From an uncultured Mediterranea sp. (GTDB taxonomy: Bacteria; Bacteroidota; Bacteroidia; Bacteroidales; Bacteroidaceae): a stretch of DNA of 64,000 bases. How positions within the stretch are numbered: the first letter of the stretch is position 1; every line of letters starts with the position of its first letter. The notes below the pieces were generated by a model that did not search any database, was not told the origin of the DNA, and saw only the letters and a list, made by a program, of their open reading frames with translations. Position numbers and translations under genes: made by a program. Shown in pieces: positions 9,240-17,983 of this stretch. The stretch is from NCBI RefSeq assembly GCF_902493215.1, contig NZ_CABUOL010000008.1:1-64000 (forward strand), written 5' to 3'.

Positions 9240-10127
9240 TTATCCTTTCTTTGATTTCCGATATTCCTTGGGGGACATTCCCATTATCTTACTGAACAGA
9301 CGCGAGAAATAAAACATGTCTTCCATTCCGACCTTGTAACAGATCTGATTAATTTTCATATCCGTCGTATCCAACAACAAACAGGCGTACTGTACTTTCA
9401 ACAAATTGAAATAGGCCGAAGGACTATGACCTGTTTTCTGCCTGAACAAAGCAGAGAAGTGAGAAGACGAATATCCAGTATGTAAAGCCATTTCCTGCAA
9501 AGACAGGCGTTTCTCCATATTCTCCTTCATAAAATGGATGGCTTGCTCCACCACATCAGCCTCGTCATGCCTGTCGCCATTGGCATCGCGATATTGCTGC
9601 ACATAGCGCAACGACCCCAAAAAATAATGAAAGAGAGAAGATACATATTGCAGATTTTCGTTGCTATAGCCAGATTTCAGGATTGTGAACATCTCCTCAA
9701 ACAATCCGATACGATCACTGATACGCGAACGGTTGCCAGGACGAATATCCATGGGAGCAACAGCATCTTTGGCGTAATAGAGTGCCATATCACCTTTAAA
9801 GTGTATCCAATAAATTGTCCATGGAGCCGACTCACTGGCTCCATAAGCATGGGGAACTCCAGCCGGAAGAATGAAATACTGGTTGGCAACTACCGTATAA
9901 GTATGGCTACCGATACGATACCAACCTTCACCATCGGTACAATAAATAAAGACATACTGATTGATGGGCACTTTACGTTCCCTATAATGATGCAAAGCAC
10001 GCGGGAAATAGCCAATATCTGTGATATGAAGTCTGGAAAGCAATGGATCGGTCTCCATAGACTCCACAATCAGTTTGGGAAGCACCAAGAGCTGTTCCCC
10101 TTGAAATCCGTCTTTCAATTCAATCAT
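9240..10127 (-). CDS. AraC-family transcriptional regulator with cupin sensor domain
   Basis: DNA-binding activator of 295 aa. The N-terminal half looks like the AraC cupin arm that binds a small molecule (ILPAGVPHAYGASE region). The C-terminal 100 residues carry two helix-turn-helix motifs, LQEMALHTGYSSSHFSALFRQ and INQICYKVGMEDMFYFSRLF, with the family signature ending in MSPKEYR. It is divergent from the sugar porter, and the DUF5107 and GH2 genes follow that porter. It probably senses a sugar released by these enzymes and controls this block; the ligand is unknown. Its own promoter is at 10153-10183. Confidence 0.93.
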   Translation of the reverse strand: MIELKDGFQGEQLLVLPKLIVESMETDPLLSRLHITDIGYFPRALHHYRERKVPINQYVFIYCTDGEGWYRIGSHTYTVVANQYFILPAGVPHAYGASESAPWTIYWIHFKGDMALYYAKDAVAPMDIRPGNRSRISDRIGLFEEMFTILKSGYSNENLQYVSSLFHYFLGSLRYVQQYRDANGDRHDEADVVEQAIHFMKENMEKRLSLQEMALHTGYSSSHFSALFRQKTGHSPSAYFNLLKVQYACLLLDTTDMKINQICYKVGMEDMFYFSRLFSKIMGMSPKEYRKSKKG

Positions 10128-10152
10128 ATAGACATGTTTTTAAGGCTGACGG

Positions 10153-10183
10153 CAAACATACACAACAAAAATGAAATACGCAA
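10153..10183 (-). promoter_or_regulatory. Promoter of the AraC regulator
   Basis: Minus-strand TTG (10181-10183), 20 bases, TATGTTTG (10153-10160): an exact -33/-7 match. The sugar porter has its own -7 box TATTTTTG at 10249-10256 on plus, so the two divergent promoters are about 90 bases apart. Confidence 0.6.
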
Positions 10184-10286
10184 GCAGAATCGTAAGATTG
10201 TCCATATACAGAATAAGACTTTCTATTTTTCAGTTCGTTGGTAGTTGCTATTTTTGCAACAGAAAACAAATAGTTCATCTGATAAC

Positions 10287-11645
10287 ATGAAAACGTACAA
10301 CAAAGGATTCATCTATTTCATCTGCCTGGTGTCTGCCATGGGCGGATTGCTGTTCGGTTACGACTGGGTCGTCATCGGCGGCGCCAAGATTTTCTACGAA
10401 CAGTTCTTCGGCATTGCCGGCGATCCTGCCATGCAGGGACTGGCCATGAGCATCGCTTTGGCCGGATGCCTCATCGGCGCATTGACATCGGGCATGCTGG
10501 CCGACAAATTGGGACGTAAACCGCTGCTCCTGCTCTCGGCCCTCATTTTTGTACTGACCGCCTATGGTACAGGTGCTTTCAGTAATTTCCAGTATTTCCT
10601 GCTGGCCCGCTTCGGCGGAGGTATTGCCATCGGTATCGCATCGGGGTTGTCGCCCATGTACATTGCCGAAGTGGCACCCGCTTCCATCAGAGGAAAATTG
10701 GTATCGCTCAACCAGCTGACCATTGTCATCGGTATTCTGGCGGCACAGATAGTCAACTGGCTGCTGGTCAGCGACGATACGGCATGGAATGTAGCCATGT
10801 CGTGGCGCTGGATGTTCTGGTCGGCCGCCTTCCCTGCCCTGGCTTTCCTTGTATTGGCTGCCTTTATCCCCGAAAGCCCACGATGGCTGGCCATGAAGGG
10901 ACGACGTGAACGGGCCACCCAAATCCTGACCCGCATCGGAGGCAACACGTATGCACAAAGCGAATTGTCATCCCTGCAAAACGACATGGAGAACAAGCAG
11001 AAGCAGGGAGGCCTGTCGCTGCTCTTCAGCAAGCCCTATCGACGGGTACTGACGCTGGGCATCATCGTGGCCATGTTTCAGCAATGGTGCGGCACAAACG
11101 TCATCTTCAACTACGCTCAGGAGGTTTTCCAGTCGGCTGGTTACGATGTGGACAATACGTTCATCAACATCGTCGTGACGGGCATCGCCAACTTGGTCTT
11201 CACGTTCGTGGCCATCTATACCGTCGACCGCCTGGGACGCCGCGCACTGATGCTTCTTGGAGCGGGCGGACTGGCCGGCATCTACCTGATACTAGGCACC
11301 TGCTATTACTTCGAGGTAAGCGGCATCTTCATGGTCGTACTGGTAGTAACCGCCATTGCCTGCTATGCCATGACGCTGGGGCCTGTCACTTGGGTACTGT
11401 TGTCCGAAATCTTCCCCAACAAAGTGAGGGGTGTGGCCGTGGCTACCGGTACGTTTGCCCTGTGGGTGGCCAGCTTCATCCTGACCTACACCTTCCCCTT
11501 CCTGAACAAAGCATTGGGGACGGCCGGTACTTTCTGGATCTATACAGCCATCTGCGCCGCTGGTCTTGTCTTCTTCCTCTTCCGCATGCCCGAAACCAAA
11601 GGCAAATCGCTGGAGCAGCTGGAAAAGGAAATGGTAGATGAATGA
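10287..11645 (+). CDS. MFS sugar porter (XylE-like sugar:proton symporter)
   Basis: Twelve-helix inner-membrane sugar transporter, 452 aa. Signatures: GGLLFGYDWVVIGG in helix 1, the DKLGRKPLL loop 2-3 motif, PESPRWL at the start of the central loop, VDRLGRRALML in loop 8-9, and the C-terminal PETKGKSLEQLE. All are typical of the sugar porter family that includes XylE. The start is MKTYNKGF; an in-frame Met 14 codons upstream lies inside the promoter (-7 box 10249-10256). It probably imports the sugar produced by the GH2 enzymes encoded downstream. The exact substrate cannot be read from the sequence. Confidence 0.93.
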   Translation: MKTYNKGFIYFICLVSAMGGLLFGYDWVVIGGAKIFYEQFFGIAGDPAMQGLAMSIALAGCLIGALTSGMLADKLGRKPLLLLSALIFVLTAYGTGAFSNFQYFLLARFGGGIAIGIASGLSPMYIAEVAPASIRGKLVSLNQLTIVIGILAAQIVNWLLVSDDTAWNVAMSWRWMFWSAAFPALAFLVLAAFIPESPRWLAMKGRRERATQILTRIGGNTYAQSELSSLQNDMENKQKQGGLSLLFSKPYRRVLTLGIIVAMFQQWCGTNVIFNYAQEVFQSAGYDVDNTFINIVVTGIANLVFTFVAIYTVDRLGRRALMLLGAGGLAGIYLILGTCYYFEVSGIFMVVLVVTAIACYAMTLGPVTWVLLSEIFPNKVRGVAVATGTFALWVASFILTYTFPFLNKALGTAGTFWIYTAICAAGLVFFLFRMPETKGKSLEQLEKEMVDE

Positions 11646-11649
11646 CGAA

Positions 11650-11682
11650 GGAAACGGCAGAACCAAACCAAAGGCCGTTTCC
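11650..11682 (+). terminator. Possible terminator after the sugar porter
   Basis: A 9-bp stem, GGAAACGGC and GCCGTTTCC, with a 15-base loop just past the stop codon. No strong T run follows, so it may be leaky and allow read-through into the DUF5107 gene. Confidence 0.45.
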
Positions 11683-11703
11683 TTGCCATTACTTTACAGC
11701 CTT

Positions 11704-11806
11704 TAAAGCAATGCTTTAGTCCGATTAAAGCAATGCTTTAAAAGCATTAAAGCGATGCTTTATCAGGAGTAAAGCAACACTTTATTTCCGGTAAAGAAAA
11801 ATAAAG
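11704..11806. repeat. 22-bp-period palindrome array, five units
   Basis: TAAAGCAATGCTTTA starts at 11704 and 11726, TAAAGCGATGCTTTA at 11748, TAAAGCAACACTTTA at 11770 and a decayed unit at 11792. Every step is exactly 22 bases (15-bp palindrome plus 7-base spacer). It fills the middle of the gap before the DUF5107 gene. Confidence 0.9.
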
Positions 11807-11885
11807 CAATATCAATCTGAAAATTAAATACTTAACACATCACCTTCCGCTTATGGGAAGTGAACTAAAAACAACACATACAACT

Positions 11886-14800
11886 ATGGTTAAAGCCTGG
11901 AAAGAACAAGTAACCATCCCTACTTACGAAGTGGGGAAACCCGAAAAGAGCCCGATGTTTCTGGAGAAACGTGTCTATCAGGGCAGCAGCGGTGTAGTCT
12001 ATCCCTATCCGGTCATCGAGTCCATTGCCGACGAGAAGACCGACAAGACCTACAACGCCGTATTCATTGAGAACGAATACATCAAAGTCATGATTCTGCC
12101 CGAACTGGGCGGACGTGTACAGATGGCTTACGACAAGATAAAGCAACGCCACTTCATCTACTATAACCACGTCATCAAGCCTGCATTGGTAGGCTTGGCC
12201 GGTCCCTGGATTTCAGGCGGCATCGAGTTCAACTGGCCTCAACACCACCGCCCCAGCACCTATATGCCCGTTGACACCACCATCGAAGAGAATGCCGACG
12301 GCAGTGTCACGGTATGGGTCAGCGAGATGGAGCGCATGTTCCATCAGAAAGGTATGGCTGGTTTCACCCTTCGGCCGGGACATGCCTTCCTCGAAATCAA
12401 AGGCGTGCTCTATAACCGAACGGAAGTGCCGCAAACCTTCCTCTGGTGGGCCAATCCGGCCGTAGCCGTCAACGACTACTATCAAAGCGTCTTCCCACCC
12501 GATATCAACGCCGTGTTCGACCATGGCAAGCGGGCCGTCAGCAGCTTCCCCATCGCCACTGGTACCTATTACAAGATGGACTACTCGGCTGGCGTGGACA
12601 TCTCGAACTACAAGAACATCAAGGTTCCTACGTCCTACATGGCTGTCAACTCGCGCTTCGACTTCGAGGGCGGTTACGAAAACGATACTCAGGCAGGCAT
12701 GCTCCACGTAGCCAGCCATCACGTATCGCCAGGCAAAAAGCAGTGGACATGGGGCAACGGAGACTTCGGCCGTGCCTGGGACCGCAACCTCACCGACGAA
12801 GACGGCCCCTACATCGAACTCATGGCGGGCGTCTATACAGAAAACCAACCCGACTTCACCTGGTTGCAACCCTACGAGGAAAAGAGCTTCGTACAATACT
12901 TCCTGCCCTACCGCGAGCTGGGTATCGTAAAGAACGCCACCAAAGACCTCCTGCTGAACATCGATCCCGAAGGCGAGGGAAGCGTACGTTTCAAGCTGTT
13001 CGCCACCTCACGCCAAACGATCCATATCACTATGCGGAGCGATGAAGGACGCATCTACTATGACCGTAACGTAACAGTATGCCCCGAAGAGGTGCTCAAC
13101 GAAGTGGTAGATGTCCAAGGCGAGGCTTTCAACAGACTGACCCTCGACATTACGGCTGGCGGACGTGACCTGTTGAACTGGCATGCCGAACCCGACGAGG
13201 TGAAACCCATCCCCGACGCGGCCGAAGCAGCCCTGCTCCCCGCCGAAATCAAGACAACAGAGCAGCTCTACCTCACCGGCCTGCACCTGGAGCAATATCG
13301 CCACGCCACCTACAACCCCGTGGACTATTACGAAGAAGCCTTGCGCCGCGACCCCATCGATGTACGGAACAATAACGCCCTGGGTCTGTGGTACATTCGC
13401 AAAGGCCGTTTCCAGAAGGCCGAACAATACCTGCTCACGGCCGTCAAGACCTTACAGAAACGCAATCCTAACCCCTACGACGGCGAGCCCTTATATAACC
13501 TGGGCCTTGCCTTGAAATATCAGGGACGTATCGACGAAGCCTACAACCGCTTCTACAAGTCGTGCTGGAACGCCGCCTGGCAGGATGCCGGTTACCTGGC
13601 CTGTGCACAAATCTCCACCTGGCAGAACCGTCTGGAGGATGCCCTCTACGAGATAGACCATTCCCTCATCCGCAACTGGCACAACCACAAGGCACGTGCT
13701 CTGAAAGCAACCATCCTACGCCGCAACGGCCAGCCTGAAGCTGCTCTGAAGCTCATCGAGGAATCATTGGCCATCGACGCCTTCAACTTCGGATGCCGTT
13801 ACGAGCAGTATCTGCTCACACACGACGAACAAACGCTGCAGACCCTCAAGGAACTGATGCGTGGCGATGCCCACAACTACGACGAGATAGCCCTCGACTA
13901 TTGTGCCGCCGGCTGTTGGGACGAAGCCATCTCCCTCTGGCAACTGGCCATCAGCCAACAGGCCGTCAGTCCCATGACCTATTATTACTTGGGCTGGTGC
14001 ATGAAGCAGGGCGATAAGGAAGGTTATGCCGACGTCTTTGTACAAGCCTCACAGGCCTGTCCCGACTATTGCTTCCCCAACCGTCTGGAAGCCATCCTGG
14101 CCCTGCAATGCGCCATGGAAGTCAATCCGTCCGATGCCAAGGCTCCCTACTACCTGGGTAACCTGTACTACGACAAGCGCCAATACGACCTGGCCATCCA
14201 AGCCTGGGAGACGTCCGTACAGAAAGACGACACCTTCCCCATTGCCTGGCGTAACCTGGCTTTGGCCTACTTCAACAAACAACAAGACGAAGAGAAAGCC
14301 GTATCATGCATGGAACGTGCCTTCCGCCTCGACCCCACCGATGCCCGTATTCTGATGGAACTCGACCAGTTGTACAAGCGCCTGCACCGCCCGCACGGAC
14401 AGCGTCTGGCCTTCCTGCAACAATATCCCGAACTGATAGCCCGCCGCGACGACCTTATCCTCGAGGAAGCCACCCTTCTGAACCAGACCGGCCGTTACGA
14501 AGAGGCCAAGCAAATCGTAGATGGCCACCACTTCCATCCTTGGGAAGGTGGTGAAGGCAAGGTTTCCGGCCAATACCAATTTGCCCGCATCGAACTGGCC
14601 AAACAAGCCTTGGCCGACGGTAAAGCCTCCGAAGCCATTCACCTGCTTGAGGAATGCCTTGTTTATCCGCATAATTTAGGCGAAGGGAAACTCTATGGTG
14701 CCCAAGAGAACGATTTCTACTATTTCATGGGGTGTGCCTACCAGTCCATAGGCAATCATGAAAAAGCGACCGAATGTTGGGAAAAGGCTACAAACGGCCC

Positions 14801-15179
14801 TACTGAACCTGCCGCTGCCCTCTACTACAACGACGCTAAGCCCGACAAGATATTCTATCAGGGCATGGCCTTGCTGAAGCTGGGACGAACCGATGAAGCC
14901 AAAGGCCGTTTCCATAAACTTGTATCCTATGGCGAGAAACATCTCTTCGACCAGGTACGTATGGACTACTTTGCCGTATCACTGCCCGACCTCCTTATCT
15001 GGGACGACAGTCTTGACACACGCAATACCGTCCATTGCAAGTATATGATGGCTTTGGGACACTGGGGACTTGGCAATCGCGACAAGGCCCTGCACTTACT
15101 GGACGAAACCGCCGCTTTGGATAATAATCATCAAGGTATTTATAGTACACAAACCATGATCAAACTCCAATTGTCATGA
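11886..15179 (+). CDS. DUF5107 domain protein with TPR repeats
   Basis: Large protein of 1097 aa. The N-terminal third carries the DUF5107 domain (VTIPTYEVGKPEKSPMF, LPELGGRVQM, WWANPAVAVN), which resembles the galactose mutarotase-like beta-sandwich fold. The remainder is rich in tetratricopeptide repeats from about residue 450 to the end. No signal peptide is seen, so it is probably cytoplasmic. The biochemical role is unknown; the family often sits with glycoside hydrolases. The start MVKAWKEQ has an A-rich translation-initiation region; an in-frame ATG at 11853 would add 11 residues. It overlaps the next GH2 gene by four bases (ATGA), so the two are translationally coupled. Confidence 0.88.
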   Translation: MVKAWKEQVTIPTYEVGKPEKSPMFLEKRVYQGSSGVVYPYPVIESIADEKTDKTYNAVFIENEYIKVMILPELGGRVQMAYDKIKQRHFIYYNHVIKPALVGLAGPWISGGIEFNWPQHHRPSTYMPVDTTIEENADGSVTVWVSEMERMFHQKGMAGFTLRPGHAFLEIKGVLYNRTEVPQTFLWWANPAVAVNDYYQSVFPPDINAVFDHGKRAVSSFPIATGTYYKMDYSAGVDISNYKNIKVPTSYMAVNSRFDFEGGYENDTQAGMLHVASHHVSPGKKQWTWGNGDFGRAWDRNLTDEDGPYIELMAGVYTENQPDFTWLQPYEEKSFVQYFLPYRELGIVKNATKDLLLNIDPEGEGSVRFKLFATSRQTIHITMRSDEGRIYYDRNVTVCPEEVLNEVVDVQGEAFNRLTLDITAGGRDLLNWHAEPDEVKPIPDAAEAALLPAEIKTTEQLYLTGLHLEQYRHATYNPVDYYEEALRRDPIDVRNNNALGLWYIRKGRFQKAEQYLLTAVKTLQKRNPNPYDGEPLYNLGLALKYQGRIDEAYNRFYKSCWNAAWQDAGYLACAQISTWQNRLEDALYEIDHSLIRNWHNHKARALKATILRRNGQPEAALKLIEESLAIDAFNFGCRYEQYLLTHDEQTLQTLKELMRGDAHNYDEIALDYCAAGCWDEAISLWQLAISQQAVSPMTYYYLGWCMKQGDKEGYADVFVQASQACPDYCFPNRLEAILALQCAMEVNPSDAKAPYYLGNLYYDKRQYDLAIQAWETSVQKDDTFPIAWRNLALAYFNKQQDEEKAVSCMERAFRLDPTDARILMELDQLYKRLHRPHGQRLAFLQQYPELIARRDDLILEEATLLNQTGRYEEAKQIVDGHHFHPWEGGEGKVSGQYQFARIELAKQALADGKASEAIHLLEECLVYPHNLGEGKLYGAQENDFYYFMGCAYQSIGNHEKATECWEKATNGPTEPAAALYYNDAKPDKIFYQGMALLKLGRTDEAKGRFHKLVSYGEKHLFDQVRMDYFAVSLPDLLIWDDSLDTRNTVHCKYMMALGHWGLGNRDKALHLLDETAALDNNHQGIYSTQTMIKLQLS

Positions 15180-17983
15180 AAAAGTACCCTATTTTATTCC
15201 TATTAATATGCGTGTGCCTCTGTATGTCCGTTCATGCTCAGGTAATGGACTTGTCAGGAACATGGCGTTTTGCCATCGACCGTAACGACCAAGGTATATC
15301 GGCCCAATGGTATCTCCGTGCACTGGACGACTACGTCCAGTTGCCGGGATCCATGATTACCAACGGGAAAGGCGACCCTATCGATCTGAACACCCCATGG
15401 ACAGGCAGCTTTAACGACCAGACCTTCTTCAAGTTGGACCGTTATGCCCCCTACCGCACCCACGAAAACTTCAAGATTCCCTACTGGCTGCAACCCGACA
15501 ATTATTATTCGGGTATAGCCTGGTACCAGCGCGACATCGAAATACCTAAGTCGTGGAAGAAAAAAAGCATCCACCTCTTCTTCGAACGTTGCCATTGGGA
15601 AAGCCGTGTATGGATAGACGGGCAGGAAGTAGGCATGCAAAATGCCTTGAGCGCTCCGCAACAATATGATTTGACAGACTACCTCACCCCTGGCAAACAC
15701 ACTCTCTCCGTGCGTGTGGACAATGCTGTACGTGCCATCGATCCGGGTGAAAATTCCCATTCCATCTCCGACCACACACAAGGCAACTGGAACGGTATTG
15801 TCGGCGCCATGTATCTGGAAGCCAAGGGTAGTTCCTACTATAAACAGCTGCACGTCTTCCCACAGATTGAAAAAGGCAGCCTGACAGTAAAAGCCAACGT
15901 ATGCAACACAACCGACAAACGCCGCAAAGTAAGTCTGACACTCAGTTTGCAAGGAAAAGAGAGTACGCAATCCTTTACCCTGCAACCGGGTGAAAACCAG
16001 TTGCAGGTAACTCTTGCTCTTCCCAAAGACGTAAAGACTTGGGACGAATTCAATCCCAATCTCTATACGCTGACCTGTTCCCTCCGAAGCGGTAAAGAAG
16101 AGTTGGACAATCGTAATGTCACCTTCGGTTGCCGTACGTGGCGTGTAAACAACGGCCGACTCTATCTTAATGGTACTCTCGTGTTCCTGCGAGGCACCCT
16201 CCATTGTGCATCCTTCCCCTTGACCGGCTATCCCGCCACCGACAAGGAAGAATGGATGCGTGAACTTCGCATCTGCAAGCAATATGGTATCAACCACATC
16301 CGTTTCCATTCCTGGTGTCCGCCCGAAGCAGCCTTCCAGGCAGCCGACGAACTGGGCATGTATTACATGATTGAATGTTCTTCCTGGGCCAACCAGTCAA
16401 CGACCATCGGCGATGGCAAACCCATCGACGAGTTCATACGCCAGGAAGCCGAACGCATTGTCAACGCCTACGGTAACCATCCGTCCTTCTGTATGATGGC
16501 TTATGGTAATGAGCCTGCCGGAAAGCATTCCAACGACTACCTGACCCGCTTTGTCAGTGACTGGAAGGAACGTGATTCCCGCCGCCTCTATACTTCGGCT
16601 GCCGGTTGGCCCAACCTGCCTGTCAATGATTTCCTCAGCGACGCCACTCCACGTATCCAGCAATGGGGAGCCGGCTTGAAAAGCATCATCAATTCAAAAG
16701 CCCCCTCCACAACCTACGATTGGCGCAACTACACCCAAAAATTCAAGCAACCATTCATCAGCCATGAAATAGGCCAATGGTGTGTATACCCCAACTTCCA
16801 GGAAATGAAGAAATATACGGGAGTATACCAAGCGCGCAACTTCGAAATCTTCCAAGAAAGTCTGAAGGAAAACGGCCTCATCCAACTGGCCGACAGTTTC
16901 CTGCTCGCATCGGGCAAACTGCAGACGCTCTGCTACAAGGCTGACATTGAAGCTGCATTACGCACACCAGACTTCGGAGGTTTCCAACTGCTTGGCCTGA
17001 ACGACTTCCCCGGCCAAGGAACTGCGCTCGTAGGTACACTCGATGTGTTCTGGGAAGGGAAAGGTTATGTCACAGCCGAAGAATACAGCCGTTTCTGCAA
17101 CAGCCTCGTGCCGTTGGCACGTATTCCCAAACTGGTGCTCGAAAATAACGAGACTTTTACTGCCGCTGTCGAAGTGGCCAATTTCTATCGGCCCCTCACC
17201 CAGCCCAAAGCCAACTGTACGATTCGTGACTCTTCCGGCCACACCTTGAACCAAGGAAATTTCAATGTAACCCGTCTGGACATTGGCAATTGCCTGCCAC
17301 TAGGAAACATATCATTCAATCTGAGCAATACCCACAAAGCCTGTCAGCTGAAACTGGAAGTCACCGTAGACGGACACAGCAACGACTGGGATTTCTGGGT
17401 CTATCCATCGCAGAAGCAAGTATGGGATGAAGCTTTGCTATTGACAGACACCCTTGACCAGAAAGCCATTGACTGCCTGCAAGCCGGAGGTAAGGTACTG
17501 CTTTCACTCAAAAAGGGTTCACTGAACAAAACGATGGGAGGTGAAGTTGCCGTAGGATTTTCCAGTATCTTCTGGAATACAGCTTGGACCAATGGACAAG
17601 CTCCTCACACCTTAGGCATCTTATGCAATCCCTCACATCCGGCTCTCCGCGACTTCCCTACCGACTACTATAGCAACTATCAGTGGTGGGATGCCATGAG
17701 CCATTCAGATGCTATTCACCTCAGCAAGTTGTCGAAGGACATCCAGCCGCTGGTGCGTGTCATCGACGACTGGGTTACCAACCGCTCGTTGGGTTTGCTC
17801 TTTGAAGTGAAGGTAGGTAACGGTAAACTGCTCGTCTCGGGCATCGATTTTCATCAAAATATGGACAATCGGCCGGCTGCCCGCCAATTGCTTTACAGCC
17901 TGAAACAATATATGAAGAGCGAATGTTTCAACCCTGTTGTAGAAATGTCGCCATCCAATCTCGAAAGACTATTTACTAAATGA
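15176..17983 (+). CDS. Secreted glycoside hydrolase family 2 protein
   Basis: Exported beta-glycosidase, 935 aa, with a signal peptide ending near residue 21 (CMSVHA). A jelly-roll sugar-binding domain comes first (DLSGTWRF, WYQRDIEIP, WNGIVGAMYLE), then an Ig-like domain, and a TIM barrel from about residue 335. The acid/base is probably E446 in AYGNEPAG and the nucleophile E531 in SHEIGQW. GH2 includes galactosidases, glucuronidases and mannosidases; the FHSWCPPEAAF variant does not tell me the substrate. Gene overlaps of ATGA with both neighbours indicate one operon. The second GH2 protein downstream is a clear paralog. Confidence 0.92.
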   Translation: MKKYPILFLLICVCLCMSVHAQVMDLSGTWRFAIDRNDQGISAQWYLRALDDYVQLPGSMITNGKGDPIDLNTPWTGSFNDQTFFKLDRYAPYRTHENFKIPYWLQPDNYYSGIAWYQRDIEIPKSWKKKSIHLFFERCHWESRVWIDGQEVGMQNALSAPQQYDLTDYLTPGKHTLSVRVDNAVRAIDPGENSHSISDHTQGNWNGIVGAMYLEAKGSSYYKQLHVFPQIEKGSLTVKANVCNTTDKRRKVSLTLSLQGKESTQSFTLQPGENQLQVTLALPKDVKTWDEFNPNLYTLTCSLRSGKEELDNRNVTFGCRTWRVNNGRLYLNGTLVFLRGTLHCASFPLTGYPATDKEEWMRELRICKQYGINHIRFHSWCPPEAAFQAADELGMYYMIECSSWANQSTTIGDGKPIDEFIRQEAERIVNAYGNHPSFCMMAYGNEPAGKHSNDYLTRFVSDWKERDSRRLYTSAAGWPNLPVNDFLSDATPRIQQWGAGLKSIINSKAPSTTYDWRNYTQKFKQPFISHEIGQWCVYPNFQEMKKYTGVYQARNFEIFQESLKENGLIQLADSFLLASGKLQTLCYKADIEAALRTPDFGGFQLLGLNDFPGQGTALVGTLDVFWEGKGYVTAEEYSRFCNSLVPLARIPKLVLENNETFTAAVEVANFYRPLTQPKANCTIRDSSGHTLNQGNFNVTRLDIGNCLPLGNISFNLSNTHKACQLKLEVTVDGHSNDWDFWVYPSQKQVWDEALLLTDTLDQKAIDCLQAGGKVLLSLKKGSLNKTMGGEVAVGFSSIFWNTAWTNGQAPHTLGILCNPSHPALRDFPTDYYSNYQWWDAMSHSDAIHLSKLSKDIQPLVRVIDDWVTNRSLGLLFEVKVGNGKLLVSGIDFHQNMDNRPAARQLLYSLKQYMKSECFNPVVEMSPSNLERLFTK

